A model generated the notes under the pieces. That model was not told where the DNA came from. It made no database searches and saw nothing but the letters and a program-made list of their open reading frames with translations. From Rhipicephalus microplus (taxonomy: Eukaryota; Arthropoda; Arachnida; Ixodida; Ixodidae), in NCBI RefSeq assembly GCF_043290135.1, contig NC_134705.1:40538771-40602770 (forward strand): a stretch of DNA of 64,000 nt, read 5' to 3'. Both the position numbers and the translations under genes were made by a program. Position 1 is the first letter of the stretch. Every line of letters begins with the position of its first letter. This document shows, one piece after another, positions 19,665 to 30,033 of this stretch.

Positions 19665-21928
19665 CGCGATGATTTCAGTTTCACGGTTGTTGTCGGACCG
19701 AACATGGAGGCGTTGTCAAATGTCACGCGCGAGAATTTGGTGATGGCTGGGTCTGTGTCGGAGAGTTTAACCACGATGTACCCACCGAACTTTAACTCCT
19801 CTAGCTCGCAGATGCTCGGTTCGCGTGGGCTCAAACCGGCACGAATAAACACAGCCATAATCTCGTCGATGAGCGCTGCGTTCGGGCTTTGAGTGAACGC
19901 AGAGGCGATGTCGCTTAGAGCATCGCGAAACTGCATAGTTACAGCAAGCCGAGAAGCATCGGTGCAAGAGAAAACGTGTTTAGGTTTGCTCAATTCGACG
20001 GCAGGAGCTTTGCCAGGTCCAGCGACGTTTATCACCTCTAAGAATGTGGCCAGCCCGAGGTCTCTCATAATTTGGCCGGCAGAGGTCCATGATTCTTGAG
20101 TTGTAGCAGCCACGTCTCTCGGCCACTGCTTTATTGCCCAGGAGCTGAACAGACGCGTCACGGAAGTAGTCACCATAGATTCCTTGCTGCGATCGGCGCA
20201 CTCATTGTATAGAGAGACGGCCAAGCTGACGTCAGCCTCTTTACTTGACGGAAGTAGCGCCAGCAGAGTGTTGACCAAATGATCTTGAATGATGGTGTCA
20301 GTTGATATCGTCGCGCCCGTGCCATTATTCTTGCCCAGTGGATGCACTGTTGACCAGGAGCCACACACATATTCATAGAAATTCTCGCTGCTTTTTCTGC
20401 TGCTGTTTATTAGTGAATTTATGTAATCTGCCTCGTGGTTGCAGAGTTCAGACGAGCAGAATGAAGGGCCGGCGGTGACCCCAGTTAAGCTGTCCTCATT
20501 GGTGGCAGTCTTGGTATTGGTGGCAGTTGTAGTCCAAGTCGTATCGACGACGTGTACGAGCCCTACGATCAGGATCACTACGGCAAACACAAACAGAACA
20601 GTCAAGCAGCACGACGTGTAACCGTAAATCTCGTTCTGCTCCACCACATGATCGCGTGGTGCTTGGCTCCCTTCAGGTGCTACGGCCGTGACTTTCGTCG
20701 CTATACCTGTTTCCTCCGACTTTTTTGATTCTGCTGGGGTCGCAGCAATTGGTACCACTCCAGCAATGGTACTGTTCATATGCGTTTCGTCATTGTGCTG
20801 CTCCTCTATGGGTAAGCCCTTCTGCCATGGCGAAACTGGTGATATGGTTTTGGTAGGCGTTATGATTGTCGGGCTTTGAAACATTGCGGTGTACTGTCTG
20901 AGCTCGGGAAACTCGGGCGCGATGTCATCATCCTCGGGGATTTCAGATAGATTATCCATAAAGGACCCTTCCACTGCAGTACTTGTGACTCCAAGCTCGT
21001 TGAGTACCGGTGATGCCTTGCCAGCCCCACTTAACACTGCGTGGCTTTTGTCTTCTGTTGTCCCCGATTCAGCAAAATCTGCGAATAGATTTAGCGGTGG
21101 AACATCGCGGGAAGATTGAGCCGATCTGGCTGATGTTTCATTTTTAGAAGCATTGATATTTGGTGTGCTCGGTTCACTTAATTTTCGTTTTTTCTGCTCT
21201 TTGGCCACAGCCGGAAAGACTTTAGCAAGCTTTGCTTCACCTTCCGACCCAGCAAACATAATATTACTTTTGACATTTTTTCTGTGGTGTTGTGAGGCTA
21301 TATCCACACTTGCGGTGCCCATATCTTTCTTGAAAAAGATCTTTGCAAGCTTTGCTTCCCCTTCAGCTACAGTTCTCCTGTCAAGATTTTTTGACGCTTT
21401 CAGCTTCTCAGTTTCGGGATGTGCCATGACGTGTTCTCCCGACGCAGCATTAGCGGCGGGAGCCACGCGTTTTGTGGTGCGTCCTGTTGCTGCTACTTTT
21501 GTCGAAGACTCCCGAGATGGTGGTGGTTTGATTGAATTTGAAAGATCTGCCACTTCTGTTTCGTTGCCCTCATTAGCAAGTACACCTTTCGCAGTCTTTA
21601 TCAAAGATTCTTTGGTGTTGTTCAAATTAGTAACAGATTTCGGCACAGGACTCAGTAGTTCATGATCACCCGTCAATACTTCGTCCTGCTCAGGCGAATG
21701 AGGGGATAAAGCTGGCGTAGATGTTGTGCTACGAGATTGTTCTACAGAATCTGCCAACGACCGGAAAGAGGACAATTTCCAGGAGGGACAAGCACTGGAT
21801 TCATAAGGCAAAGCACTGCCACTCGTAGCGTTTGGTGAAACTTGCCCACTCACAGTATTTGGTGAGAGTTTGAAAGGTGAATTCGCCAAGGACATGCCCG
21901 TTTTTGGCGATATCGGGGGCTCCGCCAC
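19628..21928 (-). CDS. M13 (neprilysin-like) metallopeptidase: cytoplasmic tail, TM and start of ectodomain
   Basis: A type II membrane protein of the neprilysin family, zinc endopeptidases that cut small peptides outside the cell. Residues 1-435 (from a GTG/Val at 21928) are Ser/Pro/Lys-rich and probably disordered, and include two copies of EGEAKLAK about 39 residues apart. Residues about 436-458 form one transmembrane helix (CLTVLFVFAVVILIVGLVHV). The ectodomain opens with CSSELC and NFYEYVCGSW (about 490-527), the conserved M13 N-terminal cysteine block. It then matches the M13 N-lobe only loosely. The frame extends upstream of 21928 but meets a TAG at 22106-22108. It ends at 19628 after a frame change. 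A tail of several hundred residues is far longer than in typical neprilysins (about 25). Confidence 0.75.
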   Translation of the reverse strand: MAEPPISPKTGMSLANSPFKLSPNTVSGQVSPNATSGSALPYESSACPSWKLSSFRSLADSVEQSRSTTSTPALSPHSPEQDEVLTGDHELLSPVPKSVTNLNNTKESLIKTAKGVLANEGNETEVADLSNSIKPPPSRESSTKVAATGRTTKRVAPAANAASGEHVMAHPETEKLKASKNLDRRTVAEGEAKLAKIFFKKDMGTASVDIASQHHRKNVKSNIMFAGSEGEAKLAKVFPAVAKEQKKRKLSEPSTPNINASKNETSARSAQSSRDVPPLNLFADFAESGTTEDKSHAVLSGAGKASPVLNELGVTSTAVEGSFMDNLSEIPEDDDIAPEFPELRQYTAMFQSPTIITPTKTISPVSPWQKGLPIEEQHNDETHMNSTIAGVVPIAATPAESKKSEETGIATKVTAVAPEGSQAPRDHVVEQNEIYGYTSCCLTVLFVFAVVILIVGLVHVVDTTWTTTATNTKTATNEDSLTGVTAGPSFCSSELCNHEADYINSLINSSRKSSENFYEYVCGSWSTVHPLGKNNGTGATISTDTIIQDHLVNTLLALLPSSKEADVSLAVSLYNECADRSKESMVTTSVTRLFSSWAIKQWPRDVAATTQESWTSAGQIMRDLGLATFLEVINVAGPGKAPAVELSKPKHVFSCTDASRLAVTMQFRDALSDIASAFTQSPNAALIDEIMAVFIRAGLSPREPSICELEELKFGGYIVVKLSDTDPAITKFSRVTFDNASMFGPTTTVKLKSSRYVRELPFGCTA

Positions 21929-22108
21929 CTTCAGACCATTGTCTGGATCAGGACTTGCTGAAGCCAGTATTCTTCTATAGGAAGGTTTGCTTTTCGTGAT
22001 AAGTTCCTGCGAAAATGGCTGTGATAGCGATACTGGTGAAGTTGCACTCGAAGAGAAGTTGGGGGATGACGCACGTGACAGTGGCCTCGATGGTGATCCG
22101 CAACCCTA

Positions 22109-22405
22109 CCCAAATGACGCAACAATTGGTCGTACTCTCAACCTTGGTCTATTCGGGTCTACTTTATGCTCTTTCGAGAGCACTAAAGTGCTCATTGCAG
22201 ATTGCTCGTCAGAAGTTCTCGCTGCAGGGATCGTCTCTATCGGCGATGCAGGCGACATGACGCCTGTGCTCCTTCGGCCTTTGTCTTGGTGGCAGTACGC
22301 GACAAGTGGCCTCGTTTCGGGCACAGCGTACACAGTTCGGACTTCACTAGAACTACCTTGTTTCAGTTTAACTTCAACGTCGTCGTCTGACGTCGATTTT
22401 CTCAT
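22109..22405 (-). CDS. Probable N-terminal segment of the M13 protein
   Basis: Reading frame from ATG 22405 (MRKSTSDDDVEVKLKQG...), in phase with the 766-codon M13 frame but separated from it by a single TAG at 22106-22108. The codons between that TAG and 21928 are open and of the same Ser/Pro-rich type (SPSRPLSRASS...), so the stop looks like a point lesion or a base error. Another ATG at 22454 opens MSEVKYIESK in a different frame for 16 codons, and may be the original start with a nearby indel. Confidence 0.45.
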
Positions 22406-22482
22406 CCCACTACTGCCACACGTTTCGACTCAATATATTTCACCTCGCTCATGACTGCTTCCGACTGTATTAACATTCTCCT

Positions 22483-25400
22483 CTACCTTTTCACGTGTCG
22501 TGATGCTAGTATCAGGCACAAACCGTTTGTCGAAAGTGAGAATTGGTAAGCGTGCACAGCTGACGAGGCTGCCGGAGTAGGTGCAGCGGCAGTTGCGGTG
22601 AGCACGGAAGCGATTTTAAAGTGAAACTCTTCAATTGCTTCCTTTCTCAATGATTGCACTTTCGACTCCATTGGAGGCTGAGACGTGCCTGCCTCAATTC
22701 GTTTGACTTTTGCCGCGTGAGCCGTATCAGCTGAGGATTGTTCGCTTTGTCTTTCAACTGAAAGCTGCGATCCCAGAACAACGGAAGTGACAGCTTGTGT
22801 TGGCACTTCGGAATTATCTGTTGGAGTTTTCTGTTTAGTCACCTGCGCTGCTCCTTCAAGGGAATCAATCGTCCGGGGTGGCACGTTTAAACAGCCACTC
22901 ATAGGTTCTAGCAGTGAGGTGGCTGAAATTTTCTCAGGCAGTACACCTGTACTTGAGTTCAAGAAACCTGGCAGACGTGCATCTTCATGACTCAAAGCAT
23001 GCTCAGGTGCTGCCGATAATTCGGGCTCGGGTATGACAGGTGGCGGTACATTACCTGTTGGTGATGCACCACTAGGTTGCGGGGTTCTATTTGCAGTGGC
23101 GAATGATGTTGGGTGTTGAGGTTTAACTGGCAGCATATCAGGCCTCATAGGTGGCCTTCCATAAGCTTCCCCAGCTGCTGGTGCTACAGCATCCGCTGAC
23201 GAATGCGGAAAATGCTGGGATGTTAATGGCACGGAGTCAGGATTGGCCAACGGCGTTTCTCTCAGGTTTGGTTCTGTGATGCTTTCTTCGGTAGATGAAC
23301 GCTGAACGGCTGACCATAGGTCAGGCGTAGTAGTGTGTGTACCGTTGTCTCGGGGCGCTTCGTCAACTTTTGCAGTTGACGGTGGGTGCTTGCCTTCTTC
23401 CAGCAATGCGTCAGGTTTGGTATGCATTTTGTTTACTACCGGTGCTGTGGCTGTGTCAGAATTAGATGGCAGATTCGATGTTCCAGGTTTGGCATGATGT
23501 CTGATTTCTTGCGTTTCACCCAGCTTTGCCTCATGTCTCGCTGCTGTTGTGGGTGACGAGCCATGGTTCACCGGCGTTATTGCATTCGGTTCCAATAGTC
23601 GTGCTTGCTTCACATCCTGTGTTGCATTGACGTTTGCTGCAGGCGGCGTGTTCATGGGTTTAAGAGATGGCGCGTTCAGCTTATTCGGTTCCATTTGGCC
23701 CTCATGTGCTTTCCCCTTCATCGTTTGCTTGGAAGATGAAGGCTGACACGTTACCTGTTGGACAGACTGACCTTTCGCATGAGTTTTGCCAGCTTCCGGC
23801 GTAGTGCCAGACGTTTCAAAAGACTGTTGTTTCTGTGGCCCAACCGGCAACACTTTGAGCGTGTCGGTGGCAATTTTACATGAAGGCACACGCTGGGCTC
23901 TTACGAGGTGCGCGTTAGAACCGATAGGTGTCGTTCCATCTAGCTGCTGCGGTTTGTTGGAAGCTGGCGGTGGTGGCGGAAGCTGACATCCTCCCAGTGG
24001 CGCATGTGTCCTTGCCGGTGGTACTCCAGTCACTTTCGGCGTTACCTTGAACACATCAGAACACGACACATGCTGGACTTTGACGGGATGCATGCTAGGC
24101 TCAATCGGCTGCGTTCCGCATGGCTGCTGCGGTTCTTGAGAAGCTGGTGGGGGTGACTGATGCTGACCTTCTACCAGTGGCATATGTGTTCCTGTCGGTG
24201 GTACTCCAGTCCCATTTGGCGTTACGCTTATTCCACCAGAAGACGGCACATGGTGAATTTTGACGGGAGGTGCGTTAAGTTCAAACGGCTGCATTCCACC
24301 TACCTGCTGCTGTTCTTTAGAAGCTGCTGGTGGTGGTGGTGGATGCTGATCTTTTGCCGGTGGAATGTATGTTCGTGCTGGTGGTGTTTCAGTCGTCTTC
24401 GGCGTTACGCTGGTAATTTCAGAAGCATGTACATGCTGGGGTTCAATGGGCTGCTCTTTAGGCCCAACTTGAGGTGTTCCGCCTAGCTGCTGTGGTTCTT
24501 TGAGAGCTTGGGATGGTGGCGGATGCTTACCTCCTCCCGGTGGCGTATTTGTTCCTCTTGGTGGTGATTCACTCATTCTCGGCGTTACGCTGGTCTTTTT
24601 AGAAGCAGGTACATGCTGGGGTTTAACGGGCTGATATTTAGGCCCAACTGGTGGTGTTCCGCCTAGCTGCTGTGGTTCTTTCGTAGCAGGGGATAGTGGC
24701 GGATGCTGATCTCCTACCGGTGGTGTACGCACTCCCGTCGGTGGTACTTTCGTCATTTTAAGCATTACGTTGGCGTTTTCAGAAGTAGGAACATGTTTGG
24801 GCTTAACGAGCTGCGCGTTAAGCCCAACCGGCTGTGTTCCGCCTGGCTGCCGCAGCTCGTTGGAAGCTGGTGATGGTGGCGGATGCTGACCTCCTCCCGG
24901 TGGTGTTTGTGTTCCTGCCGGTGGTACTTCACTCGCTTTCAGTGTTACATTGGTTATTTCAGAAGAAGGTACATGCTGGATTTCAACGGGCTGTTCTTTG
25001 GGCCCAACCGGCTGCGTTGCGCCCAGCTGCTGCGGTTCTTTGGAAGCTGGTGCTTGCGGCGTATGATGGCCTCCAGGTGGCGTGTGGGTTCCTGTAGTTG
25101 GTACTTCCATCATTTTAGGTCTCTCGATGAACTTTTCAGAAGCAAGCTCATGCTCGAGTTTTAAAGGCTTCGCACCACGCCCAACTGGCGGCATTCCGGT
25201 CAGCTGCCATGGTTCTTTGAAAGCTGGTGCTGGTGGCGGATGCTGACCTCCAGGCGACGTGTGGGTTCCTGTATGGGGAACTTCCGTCATTTTAGGCGTT
25301 ACGGTGCACTTTTCAGAAGCAAGCACATGCTGGGGTTTTAAGGGCTTCGCACCACGATCAACCAATGGCGTTCCACTCAGCTGCCGCGGTTCTTTAGAAG

Positions 25401-27753
25401 CCGGTGTTGGTGGCGGATGCTGACCTCCAGGTGGAATGTGGGTTCCTGTCGGTGGTACGTCTGTAATTTTAGGCGTTACGATAGACTTTTCAGAAGCAAG
25501 CACATGCGGGGGTTTTAAGGGCTTCGCATCACGCCCAACCGGTAGCGTTCAATTCAGCAGCCGTGGTTCTTTTGAAGTTGGTGCTGGTGAAAGATTCTGA
25601 GCTCCAGGTGGCATGTGTGTTCCTGTAGGTGGCACTTCAGTCATTCTTGGCGTTACTTTAATCACTTTAGAAGCAGGCACATTATGGAGTTTAACGGATT
25701 GCACTTTAGGCCCAGCCGGCTGCGTTTCGCTCACCTGCTGTGGCTTTTTGGGAGCTAGGGATGGTGGCGGATGCTGACCTCCAGGTGGCGTGTGACTTCC
25801 TGTTGGGGATACTTCTATCATTTTAGGTGTTACGGTTGACTTTTCAGAAGCAAGCACATGCTGTGGTTCTAAAGGCTTCGCGCCAAGCCCAACCGGCGGC
25901 ATTCCGCTCAGCTGCCGCAGCTCTTTGGAAGTTGGTGCTGGTGGCGGATGCTGACATCCAGGTGGCGTGCGAGTTTCTGTATGTGGCGCTTCCGTCAGTT
26001 TAGGCGTTACGATGCAATTTTCAGAAGCAAGCACAGGCTGAGATTTTAAGAGCTTCGCACCACGCCCAACCGGCGGCGTTCCGTTCAGCTGCCGCGGTTA
26101 TTTGGAAACTGGCGCTGGTGGCAATTGCTGAGCTCCAGGTGGCTTGTGGGTTCCTGTAGGTGGCAATTCAGTCATGCTTGGCGTTACTTTGGCCACTTTG
26201 GAAGCAGGCACATCATGGAGTTTAATGGGCTGCGCTTTAGGCCTAACCGGCTGAGTTTCGCTCACCTGCTGTGGTTCTTTGGAAGCTGGGGATGGTGGCA
26301 GATGCTGACCTCCTCCTCGTGGCATATTTTTTCCCGTTGGTGGTACTTCACTAATTTTCTGCGTTACGTTGGTTATTACAGAAGGACGCACGTGCTGGGG
26401 TCTAACGAGCTGCGCGCTTGACCCAGTCAGCTGTGTTCCACTCATCTGCTGCTGTTCATTGGAAGCAGGTTGTTGTGTTGGATACTGACATGCTGGTGCC
26501 GTATGTACCCCTGTCACCATTGTTTCACTCACTTTGGGCATGACCACATCTGAAGTCGGCACATGCTGGGGTGTAATTGGTGGTGTATTAGGCTTTACAG
26601 ACGGCATGCAAGCACACTGTGGTTCTTCGTTCTCAGGTGCTGATGGTTTGACGTGCTTACATTTTGCATCAAGCCCATATGGGCTTCTCTGATCTGTTTC
26701 GCTTTCTTGCGACGGTACGTTGGTTACTTGCACAGGTCGCAGATGTTGGGTTCCAACTGGTGGTGCAAAAAAGAAAGCCATTTTTGTGTCGCATACTTCA
26801 GGGCCTGCGTTGACCGAAACCGTAGATGACTGGTGCTCGAATGTGCCTTGCTGTATGTAAGGCATCGTCTGGGTTAATGTGCTGACCTTCACGATTTGGG
26901 AAGGTGCATGGCGGTCTGTGACAAGTGGCATGTTCATCCCTAGCAGGTATGTTTCGCTCACTTCTGTTGTTGCAACTATCATTTCCTTAACATGGGGATG
27001 AATAGATGTTTCGGGTGGTGAGTTGGGAATTGTCGGATGGGTTTTGCTTTCTGGTGCAGCATGAATCATTCCCGATAACTGAGTGTGCTGCGCCGTTACT
27101 GTAGAGTTGTCATCTTTTGCCAATGGCTTTGGGTTCATTTGATGCGCCTGTCTCTGGTGTGGAGGGTCAGGCAAGTCATCATGCCCGGGCGTCTGCAGAG
27201 AGCTCGAATCTGAAGCCATCGAAGACACATGAGATGGAAAACGTTGGCTGTGCGAAACACGCGATTGGGCCAGCATTTGCTGGTGTGTTGGTTGAACTAT
27301 CCTAGGCATACGTATGTCGGAACCCGGTGCCATGTGCGGCTCGGGAGGTCGGCTGGCCACTGACATCCACGGCTCCCGAATGCTCATGAAAGGCACTCGG
27401 GGGAAACGGGAACCCGGTGGAATAATAACGAACGCAATGGTCGTAATGGCGGCGTTTTGCACTGGGACCAGATCTTCAGTCGTGAATCTTTCAAGGTCAT
27501 CGCGCACAACTTCGCGAACCCATGCATTTTTTCTCGCTACACTCGAATGGCAGAGCAACGAGGAGTGGCGTATTTCAGAACACTCGCCTCGATTGCGCGT
27601 GTTGCGAGTAGGCGGTGTGTGTGCTGCATTCCCACTCGTCTGCCAGCTGATGTCTGGGGCAGCTGTTTTGACCGATGCTTTAGGATGGAACAGAGCGTCC
27701 ACGGCAGTTCCGTATAATGACGAGACTCGGGTGGATTCGGAAGGCCCGACCAC
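22483..27753 (-). pseudogene. Pro/Thr-rich tandem-repeat protein, two nonsense codons
   Basis: One minus-strand frame is open from 27915 to the TAG at 22483 (about 1,810 codons), except for a TAA at 26095-26097 and a TGA at 25546-25548. The last occupies a position that is Gly in neighbouring units; the TAA occupies a Glu position (SKEP). The first ATG is at 27387; a GTG lies at 27753. No ATG precedes that, so a 5' exon is likely. Between about 23.9 and 26.5 kb there are about 15 units of ~59 residues (e.g. 177 bp between equivalent points) with the theme VTPKMTEVPPTGTHTPP-GGQHPPPAPASKEP. Flanking parts are non-repetitive but equally Pro/Ser/Thr/His-rich. No signal peptide, TM or enzyme domain is seen. 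It may be the distal part of the M13 gene's N-terminal tail or a separate mucin-like gene. Confidence 0.6.
23930..26500 (-). repeat. ~177-bp coding tandem repeat array (about 15 units)
   Basis: Units are recognised by the plus-strand string TTTTCAGAAGCA followed about 100 bp on by TTCTTTxGAAGC. Unit lengths vary by multiples of three. Adjacent units near 25.1-25.5 kb are the most alike; outer units are more diverged. Confidence 0.8.
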
Positions 27754-27915
27754 CGCCTGCGGGCTCTGGGATTCGTCCTTAGGGGAGTCGAGTATGCTGC
27801 AACTGGATTCAGTAGTGGTGCAGCCTGCGTTATTAGCAGATACAGCACATTTCTCCGTGTCACTCTTCCATAAACACCGAAGGAACGCAAACGAACCCTT
27901 TTCTTGTGAGCCAAA

Positions 27916-29182
27916 TTATTAGCGTCTCTTATCGGTCTATTCGTCTGTCTGTATATATAGGTGTGGCCTGCAGTTGTTTCATTCAATTCGATTTGTAATA
28001 GCCTTAGCTAATGGACAAAGTTTTGCCCATGCAATTAGAGTAGGGTATTTGTCCCAGCATGGCTTAAAATGCAAGATTATGGGCATGCAGATTTTTGACG
28101 ACGTTAGTTCCCGAGGGCCACAGACTTCGCATCCCAAGAGCTGTTTTGTTTCCATTTTTGCATCCGGGATGCTGGGGACTAACGAGAGACCGGCATCAAA
28201 AGCATGTGCTCACTGTATTTACATTTTACGACTGTCTGCAAAATTTCTTTCGAAGTCAACCTCCGGGAGGGGGGTGGAGTTAACTAGAACGAGACTTCGC
28301 CCCCGAAATGAGGAGCCCGACGCACTCCTGTGCTGCTCAAAATAGCATTAACTGTTTTGTAATCTGAAATAGTCACACCACTTTAGGTGAACGTTGCAGT
28401 TCGCCCAAAATTGTTACGGTTTTGATTACGGACCAAAAGTTTAGCGTAAATGAAAAGGTTTAAAAGTCAAAATTTACGCAAAACAATAGCGCAAATGGAG
28501 AGATTTAAAGGGCTAAATTTACGCTCAGTAAAATTATCGGAGCACGCAACTTACGGTAGTGGTGACGATGTAGATTTTCCGAAACGGGCATCGACGTGTG
28601 GAGCTTCGAGCCCTTCCCGGCCTGTGAGCACTTCGTTGTAGCTGACGCCGTACTTTTGGGAGCTTCGACAGAGACAGCGGTTCGGTGAGGCGACCCACTC
28701 GGGTATAACACCACTGGCTTCAATGTCTGCTTTACTTTAGAAGCCGCCCGAGACTCCAAAGAGGCCGTGTCACCGCGCTGGGACAGCACTGTAGCCTGGA
28801 CAGAATAAATTAAACCTTTGTTTCGTGAAAGTTTCAAGAAACGCCTCGCCACAACGCGAGAATGCGAATCGGCCGACCACATTTCTAAAGCTTTTCTTTT
28901 ATAAGTGGCTCTTACCATTAAATTTCTCGCTAAGATGTCATGTGTCAGTACTTGCAGGATTTCTTTTTAAAAAATAACCTATAGCGTAATCACGAAAAAA
29001 TGAACTTAACTAGGAAGGGTCGTTTAGTCACACCTCAAGTCACAGCCAAATACATTGGAATCTATAGATAATTGTAGTTCCTGCTTCACGTAACCCTCTC
29101 TTCTGCCCCCCCCCCCACCTTGCATAACACATGCAGGTACAAACATACTACAGTTTCCCAAGCTGCTGGGTAAGCTCTGACA
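27916..29182. other. No gene supported
   Basis: Contains GTAAATTTACGC-like short palindromic pieces (28,440-28,530) and a run of 10 C (29,107). A 137-codon minus frame at 28505-28918 has no recognisable domain and is not called. Confidence 0.4.
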
Positions 29183-29190
29183 GCCATAAG

Positions 29191-29457
29191 CATAGGTCGG
29201 TGAACTCTCTCGTGAGTCGACTCATTCGGACTCACTCTTGGTCACATCAAGCCGCGAATCTGAGTGAGTCCAGGTGAGCAATATTTTTGTGAGTTTAGGT
29301 GCGAGGGAGTTTCGTTAAATAAAATTGTTGTGAGCATGAGCCCGAGTGAGTTCAACCCAGGAAACTTTTCGTAAGCGTGAGTCGGAGTGAGTCTAAAGCG
29401 CAAGATGTACTTCGTGAGTGAGTTTAAGTGAGCACTACCGGTTTTTCCCGACCTATG
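29191..29457. mobile_element. 267-bp hAT-type MITE with 8-bp target duplication
   Basis: Ends are CATAGGTCGG and CCGACCTATG, a perfect 10-bp inverted repeat. GCCATAAG is duplicated exactly on both sides (29183-29190 and 29458-29465). The interior is rich in GTGAGT/GAGTGAGT. An 8-bp duplication and a C-A...G TIR are hAT features; no coding sequence is present. Confidence 0.88.
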
Positions 29458-30033
29458 GCCATAAGCCGATTGGAGCAAAAACAAGTCTAGTATACAGAAA
29501 ACTCCGAGTCTAAGTGGCGTAGCCTGTATTTTTTAACCCTGTTGTCATTTCCTCCGTGCCTCTCGTTTTTCTCGAGCTCCACTAACTCCGGCGCTTCATC
29601 CGACGGCGGGACATATCACCACTTGACAGCAGTGTTGCGGAATGGTCGCGTCTATTCTATTCCAATTCAATTACGGGGAATGGAAACTTGGCGAAATTCC
29701 ATTCCATTTATAGCATCAGAATTAAAAAAAAGGTAGATCCCACGCACAGTGGGAATAGATGATATGCGAAGCACGAATGAGGAAGGCTGATATATGACTT
29801 TGAAATCAGCACAACGTTACGAAGTGGAAGTTATTCCGTACATGACTTCCGTGTGTTCATTATCATGTTTGGATGTGTTGTTTACCGTCGTCATCCATTA
29901 ACGTCACGTGATACTAAATTTAGTATACGTGGAGCTATTTCGTCAGCCATTGACGTCACGTAACGCCAATGTCGGTATATGTGGAGCTAGCGAAACGGCC
30001 ACGAGCACATCATAAAGGCCCAGTATACTACAA

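Noticed and set aside
24160..25164. Cys/Trp-rich plus-strand frames opposite the Pro-rich repeat
   Set aside because: Antisense shadows of a GC-patterned tandem repeat; they repeat with the same period.
28505..28918. 137-codon minus-strand frame upstream of the Pro-rich gene
   Set aside because: Considered as a 5' exon, but there is no domain, repeat theme or convincing splice junction linking it.
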